Source: Clostridium disporicum
GTDB lineage: Bacteria; Bacillota; Clostridia; Clostridiales; Clostridiaceae
Direction: 5' to 3'
Assembly (NCBI RefSeq): GCF_001405015.1
Contig: NZ_CYZX01000022.1
Location: forward strand, 1-60,585
Length of the DNA stretch: 60,585 nucleotides
The position numbers and the translations under genes are program-made. This document shows positions 37,240 to 47,024 of the stretch, in pieces. A model generated the notes under the pieces. It saw nothing but the letters and a program-made list of their open reading frames with translations. It was not told the DNA's origin and searched no databases. Each line of letters begins with the position of its first letter. The first letter of the stretch is position 1.

Positions 37240-38745
37240 TTACTTTTTACGTATTATTAAATCTCTATCGTATACTTCTCTAAAGAAATCTCTAGCTCTT
37301 AATGCTTGATGAATTTCTACATCTAAATTAAGTGGTGAAGATAGGAGAATAATAACTTCTTCATCATTAAGTGTTACTTCAACATCTTTAACAGAAGAAA
37401 CTAGGCTTCTATCTAATCCTTCTGCAATCTTTAATAAAGCTCCAATTTCATATATAGCTTTTAAATCAAGCTTATTGATTATAGATGAGAATTGAGGAAC
37501 TGGTATTTGATAATTATTAAATCTATGTGATGCGGCAATAGCAGCGCTCATTAATAACTCTTTATGATTTAGAACATTTATATAAGAGTTAAGAATTATA
37601 TAAAAAGAATGTTTATGATGCTGTAAATAATTAATACTTATACCACAATCATGAAGTAGTGAACTAGTTTTTAATATATTTAAATAATTATCATCTAAGT
37701 GATGTAATGGTTTTAAAGCGTTAAATAAATCTAAAGTTATTTTATAAACTTGATTAGCGTGATCGATATTGCAGTTTAATGAATGTAGTATACCATATAA
37801 ACTATAGTCTAATATATCATGAATTACATCATAATTATTATCTAGGAATTCATAAAGTATACCTTCTCTTAATGAATGATTAGATATCTTTATATATCTT
37901 GAGCTCACTAAATCAGAAATATTATGGAATATTGCTAAAGAAGTAAATATTGTATCAGCCATATCTTGCTCAAGACCCTCTATCTTACGACGTTGTCTTA
38001 AATCTTTAGATTTTACCATGTTATAAAGTTCATGTATTTCATTATCTAATAATTCATAGTTATTAAAATTATCAAAAGGATAACGTCTACGTTTTTTATC
38101 TATTTTAGCTATATTACGACCTACATCTCCTATAAGAATTATCGACTCAAAAGAATTATTTAACCAATCAACATCTTTTAAGTGATTACTTATGAAAGAA
38201 TTACATTCATCTATAGAATCAGATAAAATTCTATCGTTTAATCCATAATTATATGTTAAATTAATATTACCAAAAGGTAGTACTGACCATTCTTCGATAT
38301 TACCATCTTTAACCCAGGTTAAATTTGTTGAAGTACCAGTTATTTCAACAACAAGAGAGTTTTCTACATTTAGGCTTTTTACTATTCCTAAATAGTTATA
38401 ATATATTTCTTCTTTTGGAGTTAATATTCTTAAGTCTAAATCGAAGTTATCCTTAAGTGATTTAACTATGATTTCGTTGTCACAAATTTGGTTGAATGAA
38501 TTTGTTGCTATAGCAATTATATTCGAAGTGCAACTAGCTAGACATAAAGACTCGTAAGTTTTTAATGTGGAAATTATATAATGCAATTTTTCATTACATA
38601 CCTTACAAGTATTATTTAAATTGTAGCAAATCTTCATTGGGGTTTTTAATTCATCTACAACTCTGAAATACCCGATTTCTTCAATTTCTGCAAGTACAAG
38701 TCTAAGTGAACTTGAACTTATATGAATAATTCCAATTTTAACCAT
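37240..38745 (-). CDS. Ppx/GppA-like protein with C-terminal HD domain, phosphate-binding loops degenerate
   Basis: A 501-residue protein with the ASKHA-type fold of exopolyphosphatase/guanosine pentaphosphatase in residues 1-300 and a C-terminal HD-type helical domain (LLHDCGISINYLQHHKHSFY). The two phosphate-binding loops are altered: the usual DIGSNS reads HISSSS, and the usual GGGSTE reads TGTSTN. The conserved acidic region EEIYYNYLGI remains. Polyphosphate or pppGpp hydrolysis is therefore doubtful; it may bind nucleotides or rely on the HD domain. Confidence 0.75.
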   Translation of the reverse strand: MVKIGIIHISSSSLRLVLAEIEEIGYFRVVDELKTPMKICYNLNNTCKVCNEKLHYIISTLKTYESLCLASCTSNIIAIATNSFNQICDNEIIVKSLKDNFDLDLRILTPKEEIYYNYLGIVKSLNVENSLVVEITGTSTNLTWVKDGNIEEWSVLPFGNINLTYNYGLNDRILSDSIDECNSFISNHLKDVDWLNNSFESIILIGDVGRNIAKIDKKRRRYPFDNFNNYELLDNEIHELYNMVKSKDLRQRRKIEGLEQDMADTIFTSLAIFHNISDLVSSRYIKISNHSLREGILYEFLDNNYDVIHDILDYSLYGILHSLNCNIDHANQVYKITLDLFNALKPLHHLDDNYLNILKTSSLLHDCGISINYLQHHKHSFYIILNSYINVLNHKELLMSAAIAASHRFNNYQIPVPQFSSIINKLDLKAIYEIGALLKIAEGLDRSLVSSVKDVEVTLNDEEVIILLSSPLNLDVEIHQALRARDFFREVYDRDLIIRKK

Positions 38746-38838
38746 AACGCACCTTTTCTTATCTCATTAAATTTATATATTACATTATCTTATTGTACAT
38801 TTAATTTTATATAAGTTCAAATAAAAATTTATGATTTA

Positions 38839-38868
38839 TTGACAAAAAATCTTTTTATTAGTTATAAT
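38839..38868 (+). promoter_or_regulatory. Promoter of the argS T-box transcript
   Basis: TTGACA (38839-38844), an 18-base spacer and TATAAT (38863-38868). Confidence 0.75.
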
Positions 38869-38875
38869 AAAATGA

Positions 38876-39109
38876 AAAAAGAAATTCTATGAAGAGGAAA
38901 AGTACTTTAGTTAAGTCTTAAAGCGAGTGAACGATGGTGTAAGGTTCATAAGATATATTAAAGGAAATAGAGCCTTGGAGAAGTTTACCGAATTAAGTAG
39001 GATAAACCGTAGTAGCTGCGTTAAAGCGTCGAGGTGGCATTGAATAAAAATGCAATTAGAGTGGTACCGCGGAATATCCGTCTCTTTATTTATGGAGATG
39101 GTTTTTTTT
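38876..39109 (+). promoter_or_regulatory. T-box leader controlling argS
   Basis: It contains the conserved T-box core AGAGTGGTACCGCGG (39058-39072), the antiterminator element, stem I features (AAAGTA and GATGGTGTAAGG), and a terminator (CCGTCTC with GAGATGG, then eight T, to 39109). Uncharged tRNA binding would allow read-through. Given argS downstream, the specifier should be an arginine codon; AGA near 38960 is a candidate but is not proven. Confidence 0.9.
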
Positions 39110-39211
39110 ATTTTAAGGGAATAATAGAAAGTATAACAATTTTTTTGAAGAACTTAGAGTACTTTGAAAATTTAAAATATTATTGTGATAATAAATGTTG
39201 GAGGTAGTTTT

Positions 39212-40903
39212 ATGGATTATAAAAAGAAAGTTGCAGAACTTATAAAAACAGAAGTAGATATGGATATAGAAAGCATAGAAAAGTTAATAGAAATTCCACC
39301 AAAGCCAGAGATGGGAGATTTTGCTTTCCCATGTTTCCAATTAGCTAAGGCTTTTAGAAAAGCGCCTAATATGATAGCAGAAGAGTTAAAGGAAAAATTA
39401 GATAAGGAAGGTTTTGAAAAAATAGAAAGCTTAGGACCTTACTTAAACTTTTTTGTTGATAAAGGGACGTTTACTAAGAATACAATAGAAAAAATACTTG
39501 CTGAAGGTGATTCTTATGGAAGCTCAAATATAGGTGAAGGAAAGACAGTATGTGTTGAATATTCATCTCCTAATATAGCTAAGCCGTTCCATGTAGGACA
39601 TTTATTTACAACAGCTATAGGGAATTCTTTATATAAACTATTTAAAAAAGAAGGCTATACAGTTGAAGGTATAAATCACTTAGGAGATTGGGGAACTCAA
39701 TTTGGTAAGCTTATATCTGCTTATAAAAGATGGGGTAATGAAGAGGCTCTAGAAAAAGATGCAATAGCAGAACTTTTAAGAATCTATGTTAAATTCCATG
39801 ATGAAGCTGAGAAAGATCCATCTTTAGAAGATGAAGGAAGAGCATATTTTAAAGCTTTAGAAGATGGAGACAAAGAAGCAGAAGCTTTATGGGAAAGATT
39901 TAGAAATTTAAGCTTAAAAGAATTCCAAAGAGTATATGATATATTTAATGTTAAGTTTGATTCGTATGCAGGTGAAGCTTTTTATAACGATAAGATGGAT
40001 GTAGTTGTAAATGAGCTAAGAGATAAAGGTTTACTAGTTGAAAGTAATGGAGCTCAAGTTGTAATGCTTGATGAATACAATATGCCTCCATGTATAGTTT
40101 TAAAGGCTGATGGGGCATCTATATATGCTACAAGAGACTTAGCAGCTGCTATGTATAGAAAGAATAAGTACGACTTTTATAAGTGTATATATGTAGTGGG
40201 AACTCCACAAGCATTACATTTTAAACAAGTATTTAAGGTATTAGAGCTTGCAGGGCACGAATGGGCTAAGGATTGTGTGCATGTTGGATTTGGATTAGTT
40301 AAGTTTGCTGATAGAAAATTATCAACTAGAAAAGGTGAAGTTATACTTCTTGATGACTTAATAAGAGAATCAATAGATAAGACTTTAGAAGTAATAAATG
40401 AAAAGAATCCAAACCTTGAAAATAAAGAGGAAGTAGCTAAAAAGATAGGGGTAGGAGCAGTAGTATTTACTTATCTTAAGAACTCAAGAGAGAAGGATAT
40501 AGTTTTTGATTGGAAAGAAATGCTTTCATTTGAAGGGGAAACAGGTCCGTATGTTCAATATTCTTATGCAAGAGCAAATAGTATATTAACTAGAGCTGGT
40601 GAAGTAAATGAAGCTCCAGACTTTACAAAGTTAAATTCTAAAGAAGAATTTGAATTAGTTAAAGCATTAGAAAGTTTTGGTAAAAACATTCATTTAGCTA
40701 TTGAAAAATTAGAACCATCAGTTGTTACTAGATATGTTATTGAAGTGGCTAAGACATTTAATAAATTCTACAATAATCATTCAGTGTTAAATTTAGAAGA
40801 TAAGAGTTTAATGGCAGCTAGATTAGCGCTAGTAAAATCTACATGTCAAGTAATTAAAAATGGATTAGAATTAATAGGTATAGAAGTAGTAGAAAAAATG
40901 TAG
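39212..40903 (+). CDS. argS: Arginyl-tRNA synthetase
   Basis: A 563-residue class I synthetase charging tRNA-Arg. HIGH motif appears as HVGH (KPFHVGHLF), the KMSKS region as KLSTRKGEV, and the anticodon-binding DALR domain is at the C-terminus. The N-terminal Add1 domain begins MDYKKKVAEL. ATG 39212 has GGAGGT before it; an in-frame ATG at 39185 lies before this site. It is controlled by the T-box leader upstream. Confidence 0.96.
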   Translation: MDYKKKVAELIKTEVDMDIESIEKLIEIPPKPEMGDFAFPCFQLAKAFRKAPNMIAEELKEKLDKEGFEKIESLGPYLNFFVDKGTFTKNTIEKILAEGDSYGSSNIGEGKTVCVEYSSPNIAKPFHVGHLFTTAIGNSLYKLFKKEGYTVEGINHLGDWGTQFGKLISAYKRWGNEEALEKDAIAELLRIYVKFHDEAEKDPSLEDEGRAYFKALEDGDKEAEALWERFRNLSLKEFQRVYDIFNVKFDSYAGEAFYNDKMDVVVNELRDKGLLVESNGAQVVMLDEYNMPPCIVLKADGASIYATRDLAAAMYRKNKYDFYKCIYVVGTPQALHFKQVFKVLELAGHEWAKDCVHVGFGLVKFADRKLSTRKGEVILLDDLIRESIDKTLEVINEKNPNLENKEEVAKKIGVGAVVFTYLKNSREKDIVFDWKEMLSFEGETGPYVQYSYARANSILTRAGEVNEAPDFTKLNSKEEFELVKALESFGKNIHLAIEKLEPSVVTRYVIEVAKTFNKFYNNHSVLNLEDKSLMAARLALVKSTCQVIKNGLELIGIEVVEKM

Positions 40904-40909
40904 GATTTG

Positions 40910-40944
40910 AAAGTAGGAGCTATGCTAAATAGCTTCTACTTTTG
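40910..40944 (+). terminator. Terminator of argS
   Basis: AAAGTAGGAGCTAT and ATAGCTTCTACTTT, 14-base arms with one G-U, short T tail. Confidence 0.75.
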
Positions 40945-41043
40945 TTAATTTATGATATTAACAAAAAGATAACAGAAAGTTTATTATCGGAAGGATAAAT
41001 TCTGTTATAATCAAAGAGTAAAATGAAAGGAGGCACAAAGAAC

Positions 41044-42162
41044 GTGTTTTTGAAGAACAATAAGTATAAAGATGCAGTGGTAGCTGCATTATGGATAGTA
41101 GTTTTTAGTATTTTAGCATTTAAATTGTTCGGGTACCTAGATGACATAACAAGCACTCTAGGAAAAATAATTTCGTTATCAATGTCATTTATATATGGAA
41201 TAGTAATAGCATATGTATTAAATCCTATAGTAAAGATAATTGAATCAAAAACGAAAATGAGAAGAAGTCTTGCAATAGCTGTAACTTATATATTGTTTAT
41301 TACGATAATCGCAATTATATCAATATATGGAATACCGAGTTTAATTGATAGTATTAGAGATATGATTAATAAGGTGCCAGGTTATATAGATTCAGCTCAG
41401 AGATTCTTAAATGATATAGTTAGCAACGATAATATTAATGGATTAATTAATTCTACTGGTACATTAGGTACAATACAGTCATATATAGAAAAAATAGGAT
41501 ATGTTTTAATGAATTTATTAGAAGGTTCATTTAATACTTTATTTAATTTATCCTCACAACTTGTTAAAGTAGTTCTAGGATTCTTAGTATCTATTTATGT
41601 TTTATCAGATAAAGATAAACTTATAAATGACTGGAAGAGAGTCTTAGTACTAGTGTTAAAAGAGAAGAGGGCAAAACAAGTTATTGAATTTGGTAGAATA
41701 TATAACAATATGATAGGTACATATATAGGAATAAAAGCTATAGATTCAACTATAATAGGGATAATGGCATTTATATTGTTAACTATAGTAAAATCAGAGT
41801 ATGCTTTATTGCTTTCTATAATTGTTGGTATAACTAATATGATACCTTATTTTGGGCCTTTTATAGGAGAGATAGTAGGATTTTTTATAAATATATTTGT
41901 TTCTCCGACTAAAGGTTTAGTAGTGTTCTTAACGTTATTTGCATTACAGATGTTTGATGGTTGGTATTTAGATCCTAAGCTTATAGGAAGTAAAGTTGGG
42001 GTTAGACCATTCTGGATTATATATGCAGTAGTGATTGGTGGAGGATTCTTTGGACCTATTGGAATGTTACTTGCATCTCCAACAGCAGCTACAATGAAGT
42101 TTTACTATTCAAAGCTATTAGAAAAGAATAAAGAAGTAATAAAGAATATTGAAAAAGTATAA
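41044..42162 (+). CDS. AI-2E (PerM/YtvI) family transporter-like protein
   Basis: A 372-residue membrane protein with about eight helices and the family features IPYFGPFIGEI and DPKLIGSKVGVRPFWI. The family was named for a possible autoinducer-2 exporter, but members such as YtvI have other roles. The GTG at 41044 is chosen because AAAGGAGG lies 10 bases before it; the upstream in-frame ATG at 41023 overlaps that site. Confidence 0.85.
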   Translation: MFLKNNKYKDAVVAALWIVVFSILAFKLFGYLDDITSTLGKIISLSMSFIYGIVIAYVLNPIVKIIESKTKMRRSLAIAVTYILFITIIAIISIYGIPSLIDSIRDMINKVPGYIDSAQRFLNDIVSNDNINGLINSTGTLGTIQSYIEKIGYVLMNLLEGSFNTLFNLSSQLVKVVLGFLVSIYVLSDKDKLINDWKRVLVLVLKEKRAKQVIEFGRIYNNMIGTYIGIKAIDSTIIGIMAFILLTIVKSEYALLLSIIVGITNMIPYFGPFIGEIVGFFINIFVSPTKGLVVFLTLFALQMFDGWYLDPKLIGSKVGVRPFWIIYAVVIGGGFFGPIGMLLASPTAATMKFYYSKLLEKNKEVIKNIEKV

Positions 42163-42163
42163 A

Positions 42164-42191
42164 AAAAGGAGTGTATGGACTCCTTTTTTTA
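42164..42191 (+). terminator. Terminator of the AI-2E-family gene
   Basis: AAAAGGAGT and ACTCCTTTT, then further T. Confidence 0.8.
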
Positions 42192-42231
42192 TACATAATA
42201 GTAATTAGTTATATCAAAATTTATATGAATT

Positions 42232-42372
42232 TTATTTATCATCGTTTTTATATTTAGAGCAATGAGAAGAACAACTTCCACAATTACAATTGCCTTTAGA
42301 TGATTTTTTTATGTTTTTATATATTATAAATGATGCTATTAAAACTATCACTATTGTTATAAAAATCTCCAT
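42232..42372 (-). CDS. FeoB-associated cysteine-rich membrane protein
   Basis: A 46-residue protein: one hydrophobic helix (about 3-18), a basic stretch, then a cysteine cluster CNCGSCSSHC near the end. This matches the small Cys-rich partner of FeoB found in Firmicutes. GGAGATG lies before the ATG, and it follows feoB by 14 bases in the same operon. It probably assists iron handling or stability of FeoB. It is too short for most ORF finders. Confidence 0.88.
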   Translation of the reverse strand: MEIFITIVIVLIASFIIYKNIKKSSKGNCNCGSCSSHCSKYKNDDK

Positions 42373-42386
42373 AATATACATCTCCT

Positions 42387-44147
42387 TTATATGATTAAAG
42401 AACCTATATTAAATACTAAGAAAGATACTATCCAAGCTAAAACAAGTTGATATCCAACAGAGAAAAGTGTAATTTTTAAACCGAATTCTTTTTTCATAGT
42501 ACCTAAAACAGTTATACAAGGTGTATATAGTAAAACAAAAACTAAAAATGATAGTGCAGATAATGCTGTAAAGTGTAGTGGTAATAAGACAGAAAGGTCT
42601 CCGCCGAATATAACACTCATAGATGAAACAACAGTTTCTTTGGCAATTAATCCTGTTAATAGCGAAACAGAAGCTTGCCAGTTACCAAAACCTAACGGTT
42701 TAAATATAGGTGCTAAGAAACCACCTATAGATGATAATATACTGTTATTAACATCTGTCATGCCTGAAAAATTAAAGTTCGATAAGAACCATAAAACTAC
42801 GCTCATGGCAAAGATTAATGTACCAGCTTTTATGATAAAACTTTTACTTTTTTCATAAAGTTGATTTAAAATACTTTTAAATGATGGTAATTTATATTCA
42901 GGCAATTCAATTAAGAATGGCTCTTCATCTTTTTTGAATAAAGTATTTTTAAATAATATCCCCATTAGAAAAGCTAATAGGACTCCCAAGAAATAAAGGG
43001 AAGCTACAATAATACCAATATTATTTGGGAAAAATACTGCAGCAAATACGCTGTAAACAGGTAATCTAGCATTACAACTCATCAATGGAACAAGAAGAGC
43101 AGTAAGTTTTCTATCCTTTTCGCTCTCTAGAGTTCTAGCAGTCATAATTGCTGGAACTGAGCATCCAAAACCAACTATCATTGGTATAAACGCTTTACCT
43201 GACAATCCCATCTTTCTCATTATTTTATCCATAAGGAAAGCAACTCTTGCCATATATCCACTATCTTCTAAAATTGTTATGCAAGTAAATAGTGATAAAA
43301 TTATTGGTAATAAAACTAATATTCCACCAACACCGGAAATTATCCCATCAACAATTAGAGAACTAAACCAAGGACTAGAATTTGATAATAAAGTTGATAC
43401 ATAGGGAATAATAGTATCATTTAAAAATCCATCGAGTAAATCAGAAAGAGGTTGTCCTATCCAACTGAATGTTACTTGGAAAATTAAAGCCATGGTAATA
43501 AAGAAAATTGGATATGCTAACCATGGATTTAATAAAATATTATCAAGTTTATCTTTTAAAGTTTTTTTCTCCGAAATATGTATTTTGTTACATTTATCTA
43601 AAAGTGATGAAATAAAGTTATAAGCATCCTTTTCTGAAGAAAATTTATAATTATTATCATCTGTTATCTTTAAGAAATTATCAGATTTTATAGTTTCTTT
43701 AATTTCATTTATTCCTAATCCTTTGGCAGCTTGTATAGGAATAACTGTTACCTGTAATAATTCTGAAAGTTTATTATAATCTATTTGAATTCCTTTTTTC
43801 TCTGCTACATCAATCATATTTATAGCTAAAATGATTGGCTTTTTAAAAGCTTTTAATTGAGTGGTTAAATAAAGATTTCTATCTATATTTGAAGCATCAA
43901 TGATATTTAAAATAACATCAACATCACCAGTTTCTAAAAATTCTTTTGAAACTTTTTCTTCATTAGAATAGGTATCCATAGCATATATACCAGGCAAGTC
44001 CATAATTTTCACATCATCAAATGTTCCTTCTTTTCTGTCAACAGTAACACCAGCCCAGTTTCCAACTCTTTGGTTTGAACCAGTTAAGGCATTAAAAAGA
44101 GTTGTTTTACCGACATTTGGATTACCTAATAGGGCAATAGTCTTCAT
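42387..44147 (-). CDS. feoB: Ferrous iron transporter FeoB
   Basis: A 586-residue membrane GTPase that imports Fe2+. The N-terminal G domain has GNPNVGKTTLFN, DLPGIYAM and NMID; the rest has the Gate domains (GFGCSVPAIMTARTLES). It is shorter than the roughly 700-residue classical FeoB but typical of clostridial forms. It lies 13 bases after feoA in a Fur-controlled operon. Confidence 0.95.
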   Translation of the reverse strand: MKTIALLGNPNVGKTTLFNALTGSNQRVGNWAGVTVDRKEGTFDDVKIMDLPGIYAMDTYSNEEKVSKEFLETGDVDVILNIIDASNIDRNLYLTTQLKAFKKPIILAINMIDVAEKKGIQIDYNKLSELLQVTVIPIQAAKGLGINEIKETIKSDNFLKITDDNNYKFSSEKDAYNFISSLLDKCNKIHISEKKTLKDKLDNILLNPWLAYPIFFITMALIFQVTFSWIGQPLSDLLDGFLNDTIIPYVSTLLSNSSPWFSSLIVDGIISGVGGILVLLPIILSLFTCITILEDSGYMARVAFLMDKIMRKMGLSGKAFIPMIVGFGCSVPAIMTARTLESEKDRKLTALLVPLMSCNARLPVYSVFAAVFFPNNIGIIVASLYFLGVLLAFLMGILFKNTLFKKDEEPFLIELPEYKLPSFKSILNQLYEKSKSFIIKAGTLIFAMSVVLWFLSNFNFSGMTDVNNSILSSIGGFLAPIFKPLGFGNWQASVSLLTGLIAKETVVSSMSVIFGGDLSVLLPLHFTALSALSFLVFVLLYTPCITVLGTMKKEFGLKITLFSVGYQLVLAWIVSFLVFNIGSLII

Positions 44148-44160
44148 TATGTCATCTCCT

Positions 44161-44382
44161 TTATTTAGTCAAGCATATGTTTTTTGCATCTTTCTTTCTA
44201 ATTGCAAGATCAAAGCCTCTTAAGTTTAAGATTATAGGATCTCCTAAAGGAGCAATTCTTTTTAGTTCAATTTCTGTTCCCTCAATACAACCTAAAGCGG
44301 AAAGTCTTTTAGCTAATTTGGAATCTCCATTTATTTTATCTATAATACCTTTTTCTCCAAGTTTTAAATCACAAATGCACAT
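44161..44382 (-). CDS. feoA: Ferrous iron transport protein FeoA
   Basis: A 73-residue SH3-like protein that assists FeoB (KLGEKGIIDKI, RLSALGCIEGTEIELKRIAPLGDP). ATG 44382 is chosen: GAGGTGG ends five bases before it; the GTG at 44391 would sit inside that site. First gene of the feo operon. Confidence 0.93.
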   Translation of the reverse strand: MCICDLKLGEKGIIDKINGDSKLAKRLSALGCIEGTEIELKRIAPLGDPIILNLRGFDLAIRKKDAKNICLTK

Positions 44383-44399
44383 AAATTCCACCTCAAATT

Positions 44400-44412
44400 G
44401 AAAATCATTATC
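44400..44412 (-). promoter_or_regulatory. Fur box of the feo operon
   Basis: GAAAATCATTATC matches 12 of 13 bases of the second part of the consensus GATAATGATAATCATTATC, just after the -10 element. Iron-dependent repression by Fur is likely. Confidence 0.75.
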
Positions 44413-44418
44413 ATATTT

Positions 44419-44447
44419 ATGATATCAAAACTTTAATAAGGGGTCAA
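44419..44447 (-). promoter_or_regulatory. Promoter of the feo operon
   Basis: On the minus strand, TTGACC (44447-44442), a 17-base spacer and TATCAT (44424-44419). Confidence 0.65.
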
Positions 44448-44586
44448 TATATTAAAATCTCGCATTAGTTTAAAATGCTGTATTAATAGTAATAATTATA
44501 TATTCACTTGTAAAATAAGATGATATAATGAAAAAGAAAGTTTGGTATATTTGAATTGAGGGGGAAGAAACAATAAACAAGAAAGA

Positions 44587-45267
44587 GTGATATTTTTGAT
44601 AATTAGAGAAAATATAATAGAGTTAGAGGAACAAGAGTTAGATTATATTCTAGAAAGAGATGATGTTAAATTTAAGCCTGAAGAATTAATATTTTTCGAT
44701 TTAGAACATTACGTGTATAAAAAACCTAAATGTGTAGGTGTTTTTGGTGCATGTGTATTTGATGAAAAAGATAAAAAACTTCATGTTACTCAATATATGA
44801 TAGAAGGAAAAAATGATGTGGTAGATATATTGATATTAGCAAAGAAGTATTTTATAAAAATGAAAGAAGAGGGAAAAAAAGCAATAGTAACATTTTCAGG
44901 CAATAATGACTTTACAGTAATTAATTATTTATTTAATAAGTATGGTATATATTATGACTTTACAAAAGAATATGAATCTGTGGATATTCAAAAAGAGTAT
45001 GAGATGGATAAAAAGACATCTATAGGATTAAAAAACCTAGAAAAAGTATTTGGTATACATAGAGAAAGTGAATTAATCAGTGGTTCAAATTTAGCTAAAA
45101 CTTTCCATAAGGTATTGAAGGATAAAGAATATATTGAAAGAATGCCAAGTGAAAAAATAGAAAATATATTATTGTATAATGAACAAGATGTTGTAAGTTT
45201 ATATTCTATGTTTATTTCATGGAGAAAATATATTAACCCGATAGAAGAAATGAACGAAGAAGCATAA
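44587..45267 (+). CDS. RNase H-like (YprB-type) exonuclease-fold protein
   Basis: A 226-residue protein of the ribonuclease H-like exonuclease class: FFDLEHYVYK, VTFSGNNDF and NEQDVVSLYSMF give the acidic metal-binding residues. The start is uncertain: the frame has no ATG near the strong GAGGGGG at 44558-44564; GTG 44587 has a weak site, TTG 44596 is an alternative. Function is probably nucleic-acid processing; substrate unknown. Confidence 0.75.
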   Translation: MIFLIIRENIIELEEQELDYILERDDVKFKPEELIFFDLEHYVYKKPKCVGVFGACVFDEKDKKLHVTQYMIEGKNDVVDILILAKKYFIKMKEEGKKAIVTFSGNNDFTVINYLFNKYGIYYDFTKEYESVDIQKEYEMDKKTSIGLKNLEKVFGIHRESELISGSNLAKTFHKVLKDKEYIERMPSEKIENILLYNEQDVVSLYSMFISWRKYINPIEEMNEEA

Positions 45268-45306
45268 TGTTTATTATCAATATATTGATTTAAGGATAAC
45301 ATCCTT

Positions 45307-45348
45307 AAATGATAGATGCTCCTAATTATTTAGGAGCATCTATCATTT
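45307..45348. terminator. Strong bidirectional terminator
   Basis: Perfect 19-base arms (45307-45325 and 45330-45348) around four bases, preceded by a smaller hairpin TTAAGGA/TCCTTAA. It overlaps the stop codon of the minus-strand MBL gene. Confidence 0.9.
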
Positions 45349-46188
45349 ATAGGAGAATTTTTTATAGATATTATTACCATCAGAAATTAATACTATAGTA
45401 TTATCTATATCCGTTCGATAAATTTTATTAGAGCGTGAATTTAATAGGTTTAATGTTTTAGAAGTTGGATGGTTATAATTATTATCTTTTCCTACTGAAA
45501 TAACAGTTATATAAGGAGATACTGCATTAAAAAATGCTGTAGAAGTAGAAGAAGATGAACCGTGATGTGCAATTTTTAATACATCAGATCTAATAGAAGT
45601 ATTTGAATTTAAAATATCCTCTTCATTAGTTTTTTCAGCATCACCAGTAAATAAAAAAGAAGTATTACCATATTCAATTTTAAATACAGCAGAGTAAAGA
45701 TTAAGATTATCACCATAATCTTTCAAGAGTGGGGAGTATATAATTATATTTACATTTTCCCCTAAATCAATTGATGTTGTATTTATATCAAATACGTTTA
45801 TTTTTTTATTTTTAGATATAAGTGATTCAACCATTTTTTCAAAGGATTTTGAAGTATGTGTTATCTTAGGGGCATAAAATTCACCGATATCATATCTTTT
45901 TATAACTGAATACATATTTCCTATATGATCTTCGTGAGGGTGACTAGCCAAAATATAATCAAGTTTTTTTATATTTATGGAATTAAGATAATTGAAAAAA
46001 ATAGAACTACTTTCCTTAGGACCAGAATCTATAAGAAGATTTTTATCATTAACTTGCACTAGAATTGCATCACCTTGACCAACATCGATAAAATGCACGG
46101 TCATAATTGAATTAGAATTTGCTGAAGTATTAGAGCAACTATATAATAGGATAATAAAAATAAGAAATAAAAGTTTGTAAAATTTCAT
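45343..46188 (-). CDS. ComEC-C-terminal-like MBL-fold lipoprotein
   Basis: A 281-residue protein with a lipoprotein signal (lipobox LYSC) and a metallo-beta-lactamase fold like the C-terminal domain of ComEC: FIDVGQGDAILV, ASHPHEDHIG and AHHGSSSST. It would act outside the cell on nucleic acid or a phosphodiester. ATG 46188 has GGAGG before it; the frame runs on upstream to 46221. No comEC membrane gene is adjacent. Confidence 0.87.
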   Translation of the reverse strand: MKFYKLLFLIFIILLYSCSNTSANSNSIMTVHFIDVGQGDAILVQVNDKNLLIDSGPKESSSIFFNYLNSINIKKLDYILASHPHEDHIGNMYSVIKRYDIGEFYAPKITHTSKSFEKMVESLISKNKKINVFDINTTSIDLGENVNIIIYSPLLKDYGDNLNLYSAVFKIEYGNTSFLFTGDAEKTNEEDILNSNTSIRSDVLKIAHHGSSSSTSTAFFNAVSPYITVISVGKDNNYNHPTSKTLNLLNSRSNKIYRTDIDNTIVLISDGNNIYKKFSYK

Positions 46189-46322
46189 AATAACCTCCAG
46201 GGTATTACTAATGCTTAACAATATTACGAAAAAATATACAAACTTATTAACATATTTCTTGAAGTAAAATCTTTTAAATAGTATAATTAAAACAATTAAA
46301 TAAAAAAGGTGTGAGAAAGTTA

Positions 46323-47024
46323 ATGATAATAAAAGGGATTTTATACGGGGCGTACATGTTAAATGTAAGAGTGAAAGCTATAAAACATTCGTGGATAAAA
46401 AAGTATAAGGGGCAAGAAGAAGCAGATAAATATGCTCAAAAAACTGCGTATCTTTGGGCAAAATACACAATAAAAACTATTGGGATAGATTTAGAGGTAA
46501 AAGGATTAGAGAATATTCCTGATGAAGCATGTGTTTTTATTGGAAATCATACAAGTATATTAGACATACCTATTATGTTTTATACAATAGATAGATTAGT
46601 TGGTTTTGTAGCTAAAAAAGAAATGTTGAAAGCTCCAGTTATTGGAACGTGGCTTGAAAAGGCACATTGTATTCCATTAGATAGAGAAAATCCAAGAGAA
46701 GCAATTAAAACAATTAATTATGGAGTAGAATTATTAAAAAAAGGATATTCGTTGGCTATATTCCCAGAAGGAACTAGAAGTAAGGATGGAAATATAGGAG
46801 AATTTAAAAAAGGAAGTTTAAAGCTTGCTACAAAGGCAAAGGCACCAATTGTACCAATTGCAATAGATCGTGCTTACACTAGTTTTGAAAAAGATAAAAA
46901 ATTTAAACCTTCAAAAATTAAAGTTACTTTTGGAAATGCAATTAGTACTGCTGAATTAACTAAAGAAGAAGAAAAGACTTTAAATGAAGATGTTAGAAAC
47001 ATTATTAAATCATATTTAAGTTAG
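46323..47024 (+). CDS. plsC: 1-acyl-sn-glycerol-3-phosphate acyltransferase
   Basis: A 233-residue membrane-associated phospholipid synthesis enzyme. The catalytic HX4D motif is in NHTSILDIP, and the substrate motif FPEGTRS follows. ATG 46323 is used; the GTG at 46311 has no independent ribosome-binding site. It transfers an acyl chain to lysophosphatidic acid. Confidence 0.9.
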   Translation: MIIKGILYGAYMLNVRVKAIKHSWIKKYKGQEEADKYAQKTAYLWAKYTIKTIGIDLEVKGLENIPDEACVFIGNHTSILDIPIMFYTIDRLVGFVAKKEMLKAPVIGTWLEKAHCIPLDRENPREAIKTINYGVELLKKGYSLAIFPEGTRSKDGNIGEFKKGSLKLATKAKAPIVPIAIDRAYTSFEKDKKFKPSKIKVTFGNAISTAELTKEEEKTLNEDVRNIIKSYLS

